Positions 23,602-32,324 of a stretch of DNA of 38,779 nt are shown here, one piece after another. The notes under the pieces were generated by a model. The model was not told the DNA's origin. It saw only the letters and a list, made by a program, of their open reading frames with translations, and searched no databases. How positions within the stretch are numbered: the stretch's first letter is position 1; every line of letters begins with the position of its first letter. The DNA lies in contig JANAVG010000027.1 of the NCBI GenBank assembly GCA_024213275.1, forward strand, positions 1 through 38,779, written 5' to 3'. This stretch comes from Rossellomorea sp. BNER (lineage in GTDB: Bacteria > Bacillota > Bacilli > Bacillales > Bacillaceae_B). The position numbers were made by a program, and so were the translations under genes.

Positions 23602-24645
23602 CTAGCCTCTATTTTTGTTTGCTGAATATTCATGAATAAATGATGTTAAACGTTTCAAGGTTTCTGGCTTTACCTGTGGAAAAACACCGTGGCCTAAATT
23701 AAAGATGTATCCAGGGTTTTCCATCCCTTGGTCTAAAATCGCTTTCGCTTTCTCCTCAATCACTTCCCAAGGAGCTAATAGAATAGCTGGGTCTAAATTC
23801 CCTTGTACAGGTTTGTTTATTCCCATTTGGCGAGCTTCACTAATTGGCAATCTCCAATCTAACCCAACAACATCAAGTGGAAGATCATGCCATTCCATTG
23901 CCAAGTGACTAGCCCCAACACCAAACATAATCAATGGCACTCCCTCTTTCTTTAACTCAGAAAAGATTTTCTCCATTATAGGCTTTATGTAATAACGATA
24001 ATCCGCCACATTTAAAGCACCTACCCAAGAGTCAAAAATTTGAAAAGCAGAGGCTCCTGCTTTAATTTGGGAGCGACCATATGTGATCGTCATTTCAGCT
24101 AGTTTATCCATTAATGCAAACCATGCTTTAGGTTCTGCATACATGAATGCTTTTGTTTTATTATAATTCTTGGATGGTCCGCCCTCAATCATATAACTAG
24201 CCAGCGTAAATGGAGCACCTGCAAAGCCAATAAGCGGCACTGAAAGCTGCTCTTGTGTAAGGATTTTGATTGTATCTAGAACATATGGTACATCGCTTTC
24301 TGGATCGATCTCACCTAGTTTCTCTATATCCTTAAGGGAAGTGATCGGATTATCGATAACGGGACCAATTCCAGATTTAATATCTACATTCACTCCAATC
24401 GCAGGAAGTGGTGACATAATATCTTTATAAAGAATAGCCGCATCAACACCATAATTTTCAACAGGAAGTCTCGTCACATATGCACCAAGCTCTGGTTGAT
24501 GAGTAATTTCAAACAAGGAATATTTCTCTTTAATTTTACGGTATTCAGGTTGTGAACGCCCAGCTTGACGCATATACCATACAGGAACATGGTCAGTCTT
24601 CTCACCCATAGCAGCTTTTATCAATGTATCGTTAAAAGTATTCAT
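23602..24645 (-). CDS. hemE: Uroporphyrinogen decarboxylase HemE
   Basis: A 347-residue enzyme that removes four carboxyl groups from uroporphyrinogen III. The signature PVWYMRQAGRSQPEYR, the substrate-binding ALYKDIM-type segment (ILYKDIMSPLPAIG), GFAGAPFTLASYMIEGG and FNLGHGVFPQVKPE are intact. I prefer the ATG at 24645: an upstream GTG at 24660 overlaps the AAAGG SD. It begins the hemEHY operon and is divergent from hmoB. In B. subtilis pbpF stands between hmoB and hemE; it is absent here. Confidence 0.96.
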   Translation of the reverse strand: MNTFNDTLIKAAMGEKTDHVPVWYMRQAGRSQPEYRKIKEKYSLFEITHQPELGAYVTRLPVENYGVDAAILYKDIMSPLPAIGVNVDIKSGIGPVIDNPITSLKDIEKLGEIDPESDVPYVLDTIKILTQEQLSVPLIGFAGAPFTLASYMIEGGPSKNYNKTKAFMYAEPKAWFALMDKLAEMTITYGRSQIKAGASAFQIFDSWVGALNVADYRYYIKPIMEKIFSELKKEGVPLIMFGVGASHLAMEWHDLPLDVVGLDWRLPISEARQMGINKPVQGNLDPAILLAPWEVIEEKAKAILDQGMENPGYIFNLGHGVFPQVKPETLKRLTSFIHEYSANKNRG

Positions 24646-24936
24646 ACCTTTTTCGTCCACCTTTCTAACTATCTTTCCATATTGTAATATACTTTAAAAT
24701 GAATAAAAAATAATGTGTGATACTACCGTACTTTTGCACGATTCAACTATAGACTGTTTATGGAGAAAAGTATAGTTTTTCAAAGGAAATGTCATAAATT
24801 TGCCGAATAAACGGATCTGACAGCATTTTAACAACATTTTTTTGTAAAATAGATATACCAAAATATCAAACCATGTTACAAGATGATATTTTTAGGGAAG
24901 AGTAAATAGAAGCTAAACTAGATGGGGTGAGATTGG
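24646..24936. promoter_or_regulatory. Shared hemE/hmoB divergent promoter region
   Basis: About 290 bases, AT-rich and without a gene. It must hold both promoters; several TATAAT-like runs are visible on each strand, but no -35/-10 pair is convincing. I found no clear Fur or PerR box by eye. Confidence 0.5.
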
Positions 24937-25440
24937 ATGAAATTATATATGGCGACAGGTACATATGAATTTTTAAAAAAGCTAGAGCAAAAACATTCCA
25001 ATGAGTCAATGGTTATCATGCAGAATGCAGAGACTTCTCTACTCATTCATGAAACAGAGGGTGACTCGGTTTTTCAGGAACCGCGCCGCTATGAGGTGGT
25101 TGATCGCTCAGGAAGTTTTCAAAAAAATGGTTTTGTAGTATGCAATAATATCCCTGTTACAGATGAGGGCCGTCCATTGTTTGAATACCGCTTTAAAAAT
25201 AGAGCCGGTTTAATTGAAAAAGTTCCGGGGTTTGTGGCCATCAGAGTTTTAAGGCCACTAGATACTGACACATATGTCATTATGACGTTGTGGGAAAACG
25301 AAAAAGCCTTTATTAGATGGAAAAATTCGGAGCAATACTCAAATGCCCATGGAAAGAATAATAAAGGAGAGAATAAAAAAGAAATTTTCCCGCGTGCCTC
25401 TTATGTTACGCAGTACACGATTCCTAACGATGAATACTAA
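24937..25440 (+). CDS. hmoB: Heme-degrading monooxygenase HmoB (YhgC)
   Basis: A 167-residue ABM-fold enzyme matching B. subtilis HmoB, which opens heme to release iron. The residues placed in the heme pocket of that enzyme are conserved at the same positions: Asn70 (FVVCNN), Trp128 (AFIRWKN) and His138 (QYSNAHGK). The RFKNRAGLIEKVPGFVAIRV segment is nearly identical to it. The N-terminal 60 residues form the HmoB-specific extension. GGTGAG lies five bases before the ATG. It is divergent from hemE, so heme synthesis and breakdown are set back to back. It ends in a clear terminator. Confidence 0.95.
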   Translation: MKLYMATGTYEFLKKLEQKHSNESMVIMQNAETSLLIHETEGDSVFQEPRRYEVVDRSGSFQKNGFVVCNNIPVTDEGRPLFEYRFKNRAGLIEKVPGFVAIRVLRPLDTDTYVIMTLWENEKAFIRWKNSEQYSNAHGKNNKGENKKEIFPRASYVTQYTIPNDEY

Positions 25441-25460
25441 AATCTGATCCTGATGGAGAA

Positions 25461-25505
25461 AGAGGGTGACTTATAAGACAAAATTTAGTCACCCCCTTTT
25501 TATTT
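25461..25505 (+). terminator. Terminator of hmoB
   Basis: GGGTGACT (25464-25471) pairs with AGTCACCC (25487-25494), followed by CCTTTTTATTTT. Confidence 0.88.
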
Positions 25506-25860
25506 TGGATTAGTTCTTTTATTCCCTGCATCCCTCTAATTTTCTTGTCATACCAATTAAACCCAGAATAGGCATTCCTAATGAAATGAACCACTTCCTT
25601 CATTTTACACTAAGGCTCTTTTTTTCGTATACTCTGTTACTTTTGATCAATTGTAAACATCATAAATCATTCAATATCAGTGAAACACTTATTGATTTGA
25701 CGAAAAGATGCCCCGAAACCTTAACTTTACGGGTTTCTATTCTTCTTCGAAAAGCAACTTATGCGAAAACAGCCTTCACTAAAGAGCAACGTACTCCCAC
25801 CAATACAGAATGAAGTAAAAAATATTGGAGAAAATAGGGGAAATGAGAGGAGGAATAACC
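25506..25860 (+). other. Leader region of the NhaC-type antiporter gene
   Basis: About 350 bases without a supported gene. A 75-codon open frame at 25586-25813 has no good SD and looks accidental. A small stem GAAACC / GGTTTC lies at about 25716-25738. I matched it to no known riboswitch class. Confidence 0.35.
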
Positions 25861-27282
25861 TTGGAACATGCATGGCTTTCGCTTATTCCCTTTTTAATTG
25901 TCATCAGTATGTCAATTTGGTTGAAAAAAATATTACCTGGACTCGTATTAGGAATTCTAGTTGGCTCTTTTATTGTAAAAGTAGAATTAATGAGTGGTTC
26001 CGAGCAAGCAGTTCAGTACATTGTAACGACACTTTCTGACGAAACGAATATTAAAATTGTTGGATTCTTATATTTATTTGGCGGACTCGTTGGAATGATG
26101 AAAATATCTGGGGGAATTAAAGGATTTTCCGAATGGATCGGTAAAAGAATTAAAACGCAGCGTGGATTACTAGCGTTAATCTGGATTACCCTTCCCTTTA
26201 CATTTATGATGCCTATGTTTCGAATCATGATGATTGGTCCAGTCGTTAAATCGTTAATGGAGAAAATGAAGATTTCCAAGGAAAAAGTAGGGTTTACAAT
26301 GGATGTCTCAACAGCATCTGTCATTGTTCTATTGCCCGTTGCAACAGCTTTTGTCGGTTTTATGGTATCCCTTGTTGAGTCGGGAATTCAAAAAAATGGG
26401 CTAGAGCTCACTCCTTACTCCGTGTTTCTCCTTAGTATTCCTTTTAACTTCTTTGCGATTGTCATGCTCGTTATCGGCCTTATCCGTACATTCTGGAAAT
26501 CAAAAAATAAAAAGGAAGAATCGACACAAAAAGATGACGACAAGAAAAATCAACATCAATACCATAGAATAGGGATTAAAAAGGAGTTAAGTATGGTGAA
26601 AGCTCAACCATGGAATTTAATCGTCCCACTTTTTCTTCTATTAGGGCTTTCCTTATTTCTATTATGGCAGGACGGTATCTCAAAAGGGGCAGAAACTCTA
26701 TTTGATGCGTTTTCCGAAGCCGACGCAACCTTTGTTATGCTACTTGCCGTTTTCATTACGCTCGTTTTAACATTTTTATTTTATGTTATCCGGCGACTGC
26801 CCTTAGACGAAATGTTGTACCACTTTATTGATGGAGGAAACCAACTGATGCAGGCGATTATTCTGCTTATTTTGGTATGGGCTTTATCCTTAACAGCTGA
26901 GGACCTTGGATTTTCGGAATTCATTAGCTCAACATTAGGTAATTTCCTACCGGCTTTTACAATTCCAGCCATTATATTTCTAATCGGATCTGTTGTCGGT
27001 TACTTTATTGGGTCTTCATGGGGAACTTGGGGGTTATTTATGCCTCTTGGAATGACACTCGCGACTGCCACTGACGCATCGATTCCAATGACCGTTGGGG
27101 CTGTCTTTGCAAGCGGATCTTTTGGAGCAATGACTTCTCCCTTAGGCGACACGACTATTACCACTGCATCCATTCTAGAAATGCCTCTTGTTGACTACGC
27201 TCGTTATAAATTGAAAATCTCGGCCATTGGAGCAGGAATTGCCACTGGTCTCTACCTTATTGGTGCATGGTTTTTGTTTTAG
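25861..27282 (+). CDS. NhaC-family Na+/H+ antiporter-like transporter
   Basis: A 473-residue membrane protein with about 11-12 predicted spans. It shows the Na+/H+ antiporter (PF03553) pattern: GFLYLFGGLVGMMKISGGIKG early, the TFMMPMFRIMMIGPVVKSLM block, and near the end GSSWGTWGLFMPLGMTLA and FGAMTSPLGDTTITTASIL. Members exchange Na+ for H+, or in related branches malate/lactate or amino acids; the substrate here is unknown. I prefer the TTG at 25861, seven bases after AGAGGAGG, over an ATG twelve codons upstream that would place the SD inside the gene. A hydrophilic loop near 220-250 is Lys/Glu/Asp-rich. It is followed after 190 bases by the cysteine hydrolase. Confidence 0.85.
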   Translation: MEHAWLSLIPFLIVISMSIWLKKILPGLVLGILVGSFIVKVELMSGSEQAVQYIVTTLSDETNIKIVGFLYLFGGLVGMMKISGGIKGFSEWIGKRIKTQRGLLALIWITLPFTFMMPMFRIMMIGPVVKSLMEKMKISKEKVGFTMDVSTASVIVLLPVATAFVGFMVSLVESGIQKNGLELTPYSVFLLSIPFNFFAIVMLVIGLIRTFWKSKNKKEESTQKDDDKKNQHQYHRIGIKKELSMVKAQPWNLIVPLFLLLGLSLFLLWQDGISKGAETLFDAFSEADATFVMLLAVFITLVLTFLFYVIRRLPLDEMLYHFIDGGNQLMQAIILLILVWALSLTAEDLGFSEFISSTLGNFLPAFTIPAIIFLIGSVVGYFIGSSWGTWGLFMPLGMTLATATDASIPMTVGAVFASGSFGAMTSPLGDTTITTASILEMPLVDYARYKLKISAIGAGIATGLYLIGAWFLF

Positions 27283-27471
27283 TCCAGTAGGTCTATTTAT
27301 CATGATAATGCAGTTTACATTCATAAAAAGTTAAATTCTTCCGTATACTTTATCGATATTTTTCTTTTAATGACGTAAAAAAGGAGGGAATCATATCATT
27401 TTCCACAAAGGTTTCATGGCGAATAGGGATGCATGCATGTGATTTCAACTTTAAAAGAGTAGGTGAGAACG

Positions 27472-28032
27472 TTGGGAAATCCGTGTTTACTTCTTATTGA
27501 TTTTCAAATGGGATTTCAATTTCCGATTTGGGGAAGAAGAAATAATGAAGGGGCTGAAGAAAAAGCCTTAAGTTTGTTGTCTCTGTGGAGAGACAAACAT
27601 TGGCCTATTATTCATGTTCAACATTCTTCAACGTATAGTGAATCTCCCCTACATCCTGGGTCAAATGGATTTCACTTCATGGAAGGTTTTGAGCCATTAC
27701 CGAATGAGAAGCATATTGTGAAAGAAGTAAACAGTGCTTTTATTGGCACAGAATTGGATTTATTTTTAAAAAAGGAAAACATTCAAAGCCTTATTATCGT
27801 TGGGCTTACCACTAACCATTGTGTTTCTACGACTGTCAGAATGGCTGCAAATTTACAGTATGATGTCACAGTCGTTCATGATGCAACGGCTTGCTTTGAA
27901 ACGGAATCCTTCGATGGATCTCTTTATTCTGCTGAATCGATTCACCATTTATCATTGACCAATTTACACAAGGAATTCGCTTGTATCCATAGCTGCGATG
28001 AAGTTATTAAACAGTTGACAACTGTTCGTTAG
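27472..28032 (+). CDS. Isochorismatase-family cysteine hydrolase
   Basis: A 186-residue alpha/beta hydrolase. The Asp-Lys-Cys triad is visible: Asp10 in LLLIDFQ, Lys in HIVKEVNSAF, and Cys in GLTTNHCVSTTVRMAA, followed by the non-proline cis-turn context typical of nicotinamidase-like amidases. It probably cleaves a small amide. Candidate starts are GTG at 27463 and TTG at 27472; I chose TTG because AGGTGAG then acts as SD, while the GTG overlaps it. It may be expressed with the upstream antiporter, but no firm link exists. The downstream stem at 28042 separates it from the convergent liaR. Confidence 0.88.
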   Translation: MGNPCLLLIDFQMGFQFPIWGRRNNEGAEEKALSLLSLWRDKHWPIIHVQHSSTYSESPLHPGSNGFHFMEGFEPLPNEKHIVKEVNSAFIGTELDLFLKKENIQSLIIVGLTTNHCVSTTVRMAANLQYDVTVVHDATACFETESFDGSLYSAESIHHLSLTNLHKEFACIHSCDEVIKQLTTVR

Positions 28033-28041
28033 CATGGCAAA

Positions 28042-28068
28042 TGAGGTTGATCCTTTGGGTCAACCTCA
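28042..28068. terminator. Stem-loop between convergent genes
   Basis: TGAGGTTGA pairs perfectly with TCAACCTCA around a nine-base loop. On the plus strand it is followed by A rather than T, and on the minus strand only by ATTT, so termination is not assured in either direction. Confidence 0.5.
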
Positions 28069-28074
28069 AAAAAA

Positions 28075-28719
28075 TCATTGTCCACTAATGGTGATTCCAT
28101 TTCGATTTGCGTAAACAGCAGCTTGTGTTCGATCTGCTACACCTAGTTTGCTTAAAATGTTACTAACATGGGTTTTCACCGTTTTGATACCAATATATAG
28201 CTTTTCAGCGATTTCCTGATTTGTCATTCCTTCTCCTAAACATTTCAATACATCAAGTTCTCTCACAGTAAGATCTTCATGAAGTTTCCTTTGCTTTGGG
28301 CGGAAACGATTCATCATTTTGTCGGCGACTTGAGAGGAAATTACGGACTCCCCTTTTGCTGCTTTATAGATAGCTGATGTCACATCTTCAGCACTAGCTG
28401 TTTTTAAGAGATAGCTATGTGCACCTGCTTCAATTGCAGGAAAAACCATTTCATCATCATAATAGCTTGTAAGTATAATAATTTTACATTGTGTAAGAAA
28501 GGTAAGGATTTCTTTCGTTGCCTCAATCCCATTACCATCTTCCATAAGTAAGTCCATTAATATCACATGTGGCTGATAGAGTTTCGCTAATTTTACAGCT
28601 TCTTTTCCACTTTTGGCTTCCCCCATAAACTCAATCGATTCTTCTGTTAATAAATAAGTCCTCATCCCCAAGCGAACCATTTCATGGTCATCCACAATCA
28701 TTACTTTTATTTTTCCCAA
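28075..28719 (-). CDS. liaR: NarL/LuxR-type response regulator LiaR
   Basis: A 214-residue response regulator. The receiver domain (1-120) has acidic pair Asp10-Asp11, phospho-acceptor Asp56 (VILMDLLMEDG) and the conserved Thr/Lys at ILTSYY and YLLKTAS. The LuxR-type HTH (about 145-210) reads LTVRELDVLKCLGEGMTNQE and IAEKLYIGIKTVKTHVSNIL. It follows liaS by fifteen bases and starts at TTG with AAGGAGAGG upstream. Together with liaF and liaS it is the VraR/LiaR class that responds to cell-wall antibiotics. Its usual targets liaIH are not in this window. Confidence 0.9.
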   Translation of the reverse strand: MGKIKVMIVDDHEMVRLGMRTYLLTEESIEFMGEAKSGKEAVKLAKLYQPHVILMDLLMEDGNGIEATKEILTFLTQCKIIILTSYYDDEMVFPAIEAGAHSYLLKTASAEDVTSAIYKAAKGESVISSQVADKMMNRFRPKQRKLHEDLTVRELDVLKCLGEGMTNQEIAEKLYIGIKTVKTHVSNILSKLGVADRTQAAVYANRNGITISGQ

Positions 28720-28734
28720 CCGTTTCCTCTCCTT

Positions 28735-29769
28735 TTAATCAATAGGAATCGTAATATGGATATAGGTTCCTTCATTCTTTTTAGAGCGGATTTCAAAGAT
28801 TCCCCCAATTTCCTCGCATCGCTCCCTCATAGTTTGTAATCCATATGATGTAAGTTTGTATTGATCTACATTAAAGCCGTTTCCGTTATCACTTATATAA
28901 ATCGACATGAAACCTTTTAACTGTTTTGTTTCAACTTTAATTTTCGTTGCTTCTGCATGTCTTAGAATATTAGAAAGAGCTTCTTGTATGATTCTAAACA
29001 GATGAGCTTCTGCTCCTTTAGATAAGCGATTTAAATCATCAAAGTGAGCGTCAATGCTAATGGAGGTCTTGTCTTTTAGTTCTAGAACCAATGTATTCAA
29101 AGCTTGAGCTAACGTTTCCCCTTTTAAATCAACAGGCCGCAAATGCAATAATAGCGCTCTCATTTCACCTTGTGCTTTTGCTGCAATTTCTGCGACTTGT
29201 TTCATTATTGATTCTGCTTCTTCTTTCGTTGGCTGATGTAAGCTTCTCAATGCTGCAGATGAAAGCATATTGAGGGCAAATAGCTGCTGACTGACAGAAT
29301 CATGTAAATCACGTGCTAGTCGATGTCTTTCTTCCATTACGGCAGCATGATGTGCCTGTTCTGCAAGCTCAGACTTTTCATCCGCTAATCGTTGCAGGGA
29401 TCTAACTTGATCTTGAATATATCCTGCAAGCTGGTTCAGCTCCTCAGAAAGAATCCCAATTTCATCCTGTTCAGACTGTTGGACTCTCTCAGAAAACTTG
29501 CCCCTTCTTAAAGTTGATACAAAAGTTGATACATCATCTAATCTGCTCGTTAATATGCTGCTTGAACGTAGGGCAGAATAAATACCTACAATTATAAAAA
29601 TAATAAAAATAACTAAAGATAAATAGATTGCCCCCAAAAGATTAAGCTGTGGGTCATCAGATATTATCAAATGTACTTGTAGAACCAAAAATACAAGAAG
29701 GGTTTCCATCAATCCCATCATAAAATAATTTTTGAGAAACCACCCTCTTATAGTAGTTGAAGATTTCAT
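28735..29769 (-). CDS. liaS: Sensor histidine kinase LiaS
   Basis: A 344-residue intramembrane-sensing kinase. Two spans (about 12-32 and 44-65) enclose a very short outer loop, then a HAMP-like segment (about 66-120) and a coiled coil. The HisKA_3 box is RLARDLHDSVSQQLFALNML with phospho-acceptor His156, and the HATPase domain has ISDNGNGFNVDQYK and SYGLQTMRERCEEIGG. ATG follows AAGGGGAG. It begins fourteen bases after liaF. Such kinases hardly sense ligand themselves and depend on LiaF as inhibitor. Confidence 0.9.
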   Translation of the reverse strand: MKSSTTIRGWFLKNYFMMGLMETLLVFLVLQVHLIISDDPQLNLLGAIYLSLVIFIIFIIVGIYSALRSSSILTSRLDDVSTFVSTLRRGKFSERVQQSEQDEIGILSEELNQLAGYIQDQVRSLQRLADEKSELAEQAHHAAVMEERHRLARDLHDSVSQQLFALNMLSSAALRSLHQPTKEEAESIMKQVAEIAAKAQGEMRALLLHLRPVDLKGETLAQALNTLVLELKDKTSISIDAHFDDLNRLSKGAEAHLFRIIQEALSNILRHAEATKIKVETKQLKGFMSIYISDNGNGFNVDQYKLTSYGLQTMRERCEEIGGIFEIRSKKNEGTYIHITIPID

Positions 29770-29783
29770 GAAGCTCTCCCCTT

Positions 29784-30584
29784 TTATACATGTCTGACCC
29801 GAACAGACCCGATTTTCAATGAAATGCTCATCCTAATTCTCTTGTTTGCTTCGTCATAATCAGGTGAACGGTAATAATATTGAGGACTTACCTCTGAAGA
29901 TTTCCGATCGAAAAGTCTAATTTCTCCAATACTTACATTTACATCAATTTCAACAGCTACATCCTCTGGGATAAGCATTTTCAAATCCCCGATCCATCCT
30001 TTGATAAGAATCGGTGTTTCACCTTCAGGGATATACGCTTTACTAAGGTCAAAATAATAATTTCCGATTCCATTGTGGAGACTCATCGGTTCTAAAGGCC
30101 AATTGGGATCTTTAAATTTCATTTCCCCTATAAATACATTGTGATAATTTCTTATATTTGTCCTTTTTGTCTGGCTTTTTATCTTATTTTTTAGTACTGT
30201 TTTTTCATCGTCATAATTTGAAGCTATATTAATTCTCATTTTCTTCTTCAAAAAGATTCCTTGAAATGCAATCGCAATAATAAAAACAGGCCACAATCTC
30301 CACCAATCGCTATAACTAAAAGCTAATAGTTGAAATTGATCCAGTATCTTCAAACCACCTAACATTCCCACGAATAATCCAGCAACCATTTTCCCAATGC
30401 TTCTATATCGAAAGCTATCAAATAACCATTTTAATCCTAAAAATACTAATAAAATCGGGAGTATGCTGACAATAATCTCTTTTATTTCCATGGAAATGAC
30501 ACCAATATTAATGAGTAAAAGCGTTACCCCTATTAATAATAGAAATGTAGAAAAAAACCATTGTCTTCGTCCGTTAGATTTCAA
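29784..30584 (-). CDS. liaF: LiaF-type membrane inhibitor of the Lia two-component system
   Basis: A 266-residue protein with about four N-terminal hydrophobic segments (about 10-30, 33-53, 60-80, 85-108) and a C-terminal DUF2154 / LiaF-like beta-rich domain (about 145-266) containing GEMKFKDPNWPLEPMSLHNG, IGNYYFDLSKAYIPEG and IKGWIGDLKMLIPEDVAVEI. LiaF keeps LiaS quiet until envelope stress. The start is TTG with GGTGA upstream. The liaF-liaS-liaR order is the family norm. No liaI, liaH or liaG precede it, unlike B. subtilis. Confidence 0.82.
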   Translation of the reverse strand: MKSNGRRQWFFSTFLLLIGVTLLLINIGVISMEIKEIIVSILPILLVFLGLKWLFDSFRYRSIGKMVAGLFVGMLGGLKILDQFQLLAFSYSDWWRLWPVFIIAIAFQGIFLKKKMRINIASNYDDEKTVLKNKIKSQTKRTNIRNYHNVFIGEMKFKDPNWPLEPMSLHNGIGNYYFDLSKAYIPEGETPILIKGWIGDLKMLIPEDVAVEIDVNVSIGEIRLFDRKSSEVSPQYYYRSPDYDEANKRIRMSISLKIGSVRVRHV

Positions 30585-30709
30585 GATGTTTTCACCGCCC
30601 TATTCTCCTCTATAAGTGAATTCTATTTACATGTCGGAAACTCCTCTTCTTAGTACTTATTATAAAAAGTCAATGAACAAGATAAGAGTTGCAAGGGCAT
30701 GAATTGTTG

Positions 30710-30732
30710 TCCGTCTTAAGGCGGATTTTTTT
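30710..30732 (+). terminator. Orphan plus-strand terminator
   Basis: TCCGTC-TTAA-GGCGGA followed by seven T. No plus-strand gene precedes it: liaF runs the other way. It either ends a small RNA begun in the liaF promoter region or lies in the leader of the permease gene that starts at 30828. Confidence 0.75.
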
Positions 30733-30827
30733 CTCCTTCTCCCTCACAAGTGCAGAAAAAGTGACATACTCTGTATTACATTAATCGTGGCAAATGCCTA
30801 TATTTTGCTACTTAAGGAGTGTTCCTT

Positions 30828-32222
30828 TTGGGAATAGAATTAACAATACTTCACTGGATTTACTTGCTGTTTATTGGCCTAATTATCCTGTTTATGGTGT
30901 TAAGACGAGATACTTCGTTAATATGTATAGCGGGGATTTTCCTCCTTGCCCTCACAGCAACAGGCTCGTTGACAGATTCAATCAGCAGTATTTTTAATAG
31001 CTTTATCTTTGCGATAACACAATTACTATCTACCATTCTTGTTATCTCTATTATCGTAGCCATGAGTAAAAGTTTAACAACGACAGGGATCAATGATGCC
31101 ATGATATCGCCATTCACGAAACTTATTAAAACTCCTACGCTTGCTTATTGGACCATCGGGATCTTAATGATGATGATTTCATGGTTCTTCTGGCCTTCCC
31201 CTGCAGTTGCATTATTAGGAGCAGTCCTTTTACCTGCTGCTCTAAGAGTTGGGCTGCCAGCATTGGGTGCTGCTATGGCGATGAATCTATTCGGGCACGG
31301 GATTGCTTTATCTGGAGATTATGTGATTCAAGCAGCTCCTAAATTAACGGCGGACGCCGCCGGAATACCTATTTCTGAAGTATTAGCAGCAAGTATTCCA
31401 CTTGTTGCTGTTATGGGAATTGTGACAACATTCACCGCATTCTTATTTCTAAAAAGAGATATGAAAAACGGCAAATTAAAGGTTAATACTTCTACGATTG
31501 TTATGAATTCCTTGGATACTGAGCCTATACGAACTCTTTCAAACTCATCGAAAAAATTCTTTGCTCTTTTAATACCCATACTATTTGCCTTAGACATTGT
31601 TGCAATGGTCACCTTTAATCTACAGGGTGGTGATGCTACAGCTTTAATTGGAGGGACATCCGTCCTCATCCTTATCTTAATCTCTCTTGTCGGTTATAAA
31701 GGAAAAGGTCTTGAGAAAACCACGACCTTCCTGATTGATGGTTTTCAATTTGGATTTAAAGTTTTTGGTCCAGTGATCCCGATTGCAGCTTTCTTCTACT
31801 TGGGTGACTCTGGCTTCCAAACTATTATCGGTGATTTTCTTCCATCAACATCCCAGGGGATTGTGAACGATCTTGGTGGATCATTAGCATCTGTCGTTCC
31901 AATATCCCAAAGTGTCGGGGCAATCACATTAACAACTGTAGGTGCCATCACAGGATTGGATGGCTCTGGTTTTTCCGGAATTTCACTTGCAGGCTCTGTT
32001 GCCAGCCTTTTTGCGGAAGCAATTGGTTCCGGTGCAGCAACATTGACAGCACTTGGTCAAGTTGCAGGCATATGGGTCGGTGGTGGGACACTTGTTCCAT
32101 GGGCTCTTATTCCAGCAGCTGCAATATGCGGGGTTGATCCATTCGAACTGGCTCGTCGAAATTTAATGCCCGTAATTATTGGGCTTGTGGTTACAACGAT
32201 CGTTGCAATGTTTTTGATTTAA
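30828..32222 (+). CDS. Putative 12-span transporter of uncertain family
   Basis: A 464-residue membrane protein with about twelve spans. Conserved-looking Gly/Pro-rich motifs include WFFWPSPAVALLGAVLLPAA, AMNLFGHGIALSGDYVIQAA and QVAGIWVGGGTLVPWALIP. These recall ion-transporter-superfamily carriers of organic anions, but I cannot name the family. The TTG at 30828 has AAGGAG eight bases upstream; an earlier GTG overlaps that SD. The gene is 100 bases ahead of yhaA on the same strand, so it may import the N-acyl amino acid or peptide that YhaA hydrolyses. That link is inference. Confidence 0.75.
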   Translation: MGIELTILHWIYLLFIGLIILFMVLRRDTSLICIAGIFLLALTATGSLTDSISSIFNSFIFAITQLLSTILVISIIVAMSKSLTTTGINDAMISPFTKLIKTPTLAYWTIGILMMMISWFFWPSPAVALLGAVLLPAALRVGLPALGAAMAMNLFGHGIALSGDYVIQAAPKLTADAAGIPISEVLAASIPLVAVMGIVTTFTAFLFLKRDMKNGKLKVNTSTIVMNSLDTEPIRTLSNSSKKFFALLIPILFALDIVAMVTFNLQGGDATALIGGTSVLILILISLVGYKGKGLEKTTTFLIDGFQFGFKVFGPVIPIAAFFYLGDSGFQTIIGDFLPSTSQGIVNDLGGSLASVVPISQSVGAITLTTVGAITGLDGSGFSGISLAGSVASLFAEAIGSGAATLTALGQVAGIWVGGGTLVPWALIPAAAICGVDPFELARRNLMPVIIGLVVTTIVAMFLI

Positions 32223-32324
32223 AACTTCATCCTCCAATCCTATCAAACAAATAGAAAATATCTCAAAAGATCACTATCAATGTTATAATATTCTTAATTT
32301 TAAAAGTTTTAAGGAGGAGTCCAA

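Noticed and set aside
25506..25860. Riboswitch in the antiporter leader
   Set aside because: Only one weak stem is visible and no conserved core of a known class was recognised.
28042..28068. A firm bidirectional terminator
   Set aside because: The stem is perfect but T-runs are on the wrong sides, so it is listed only with low confidence.
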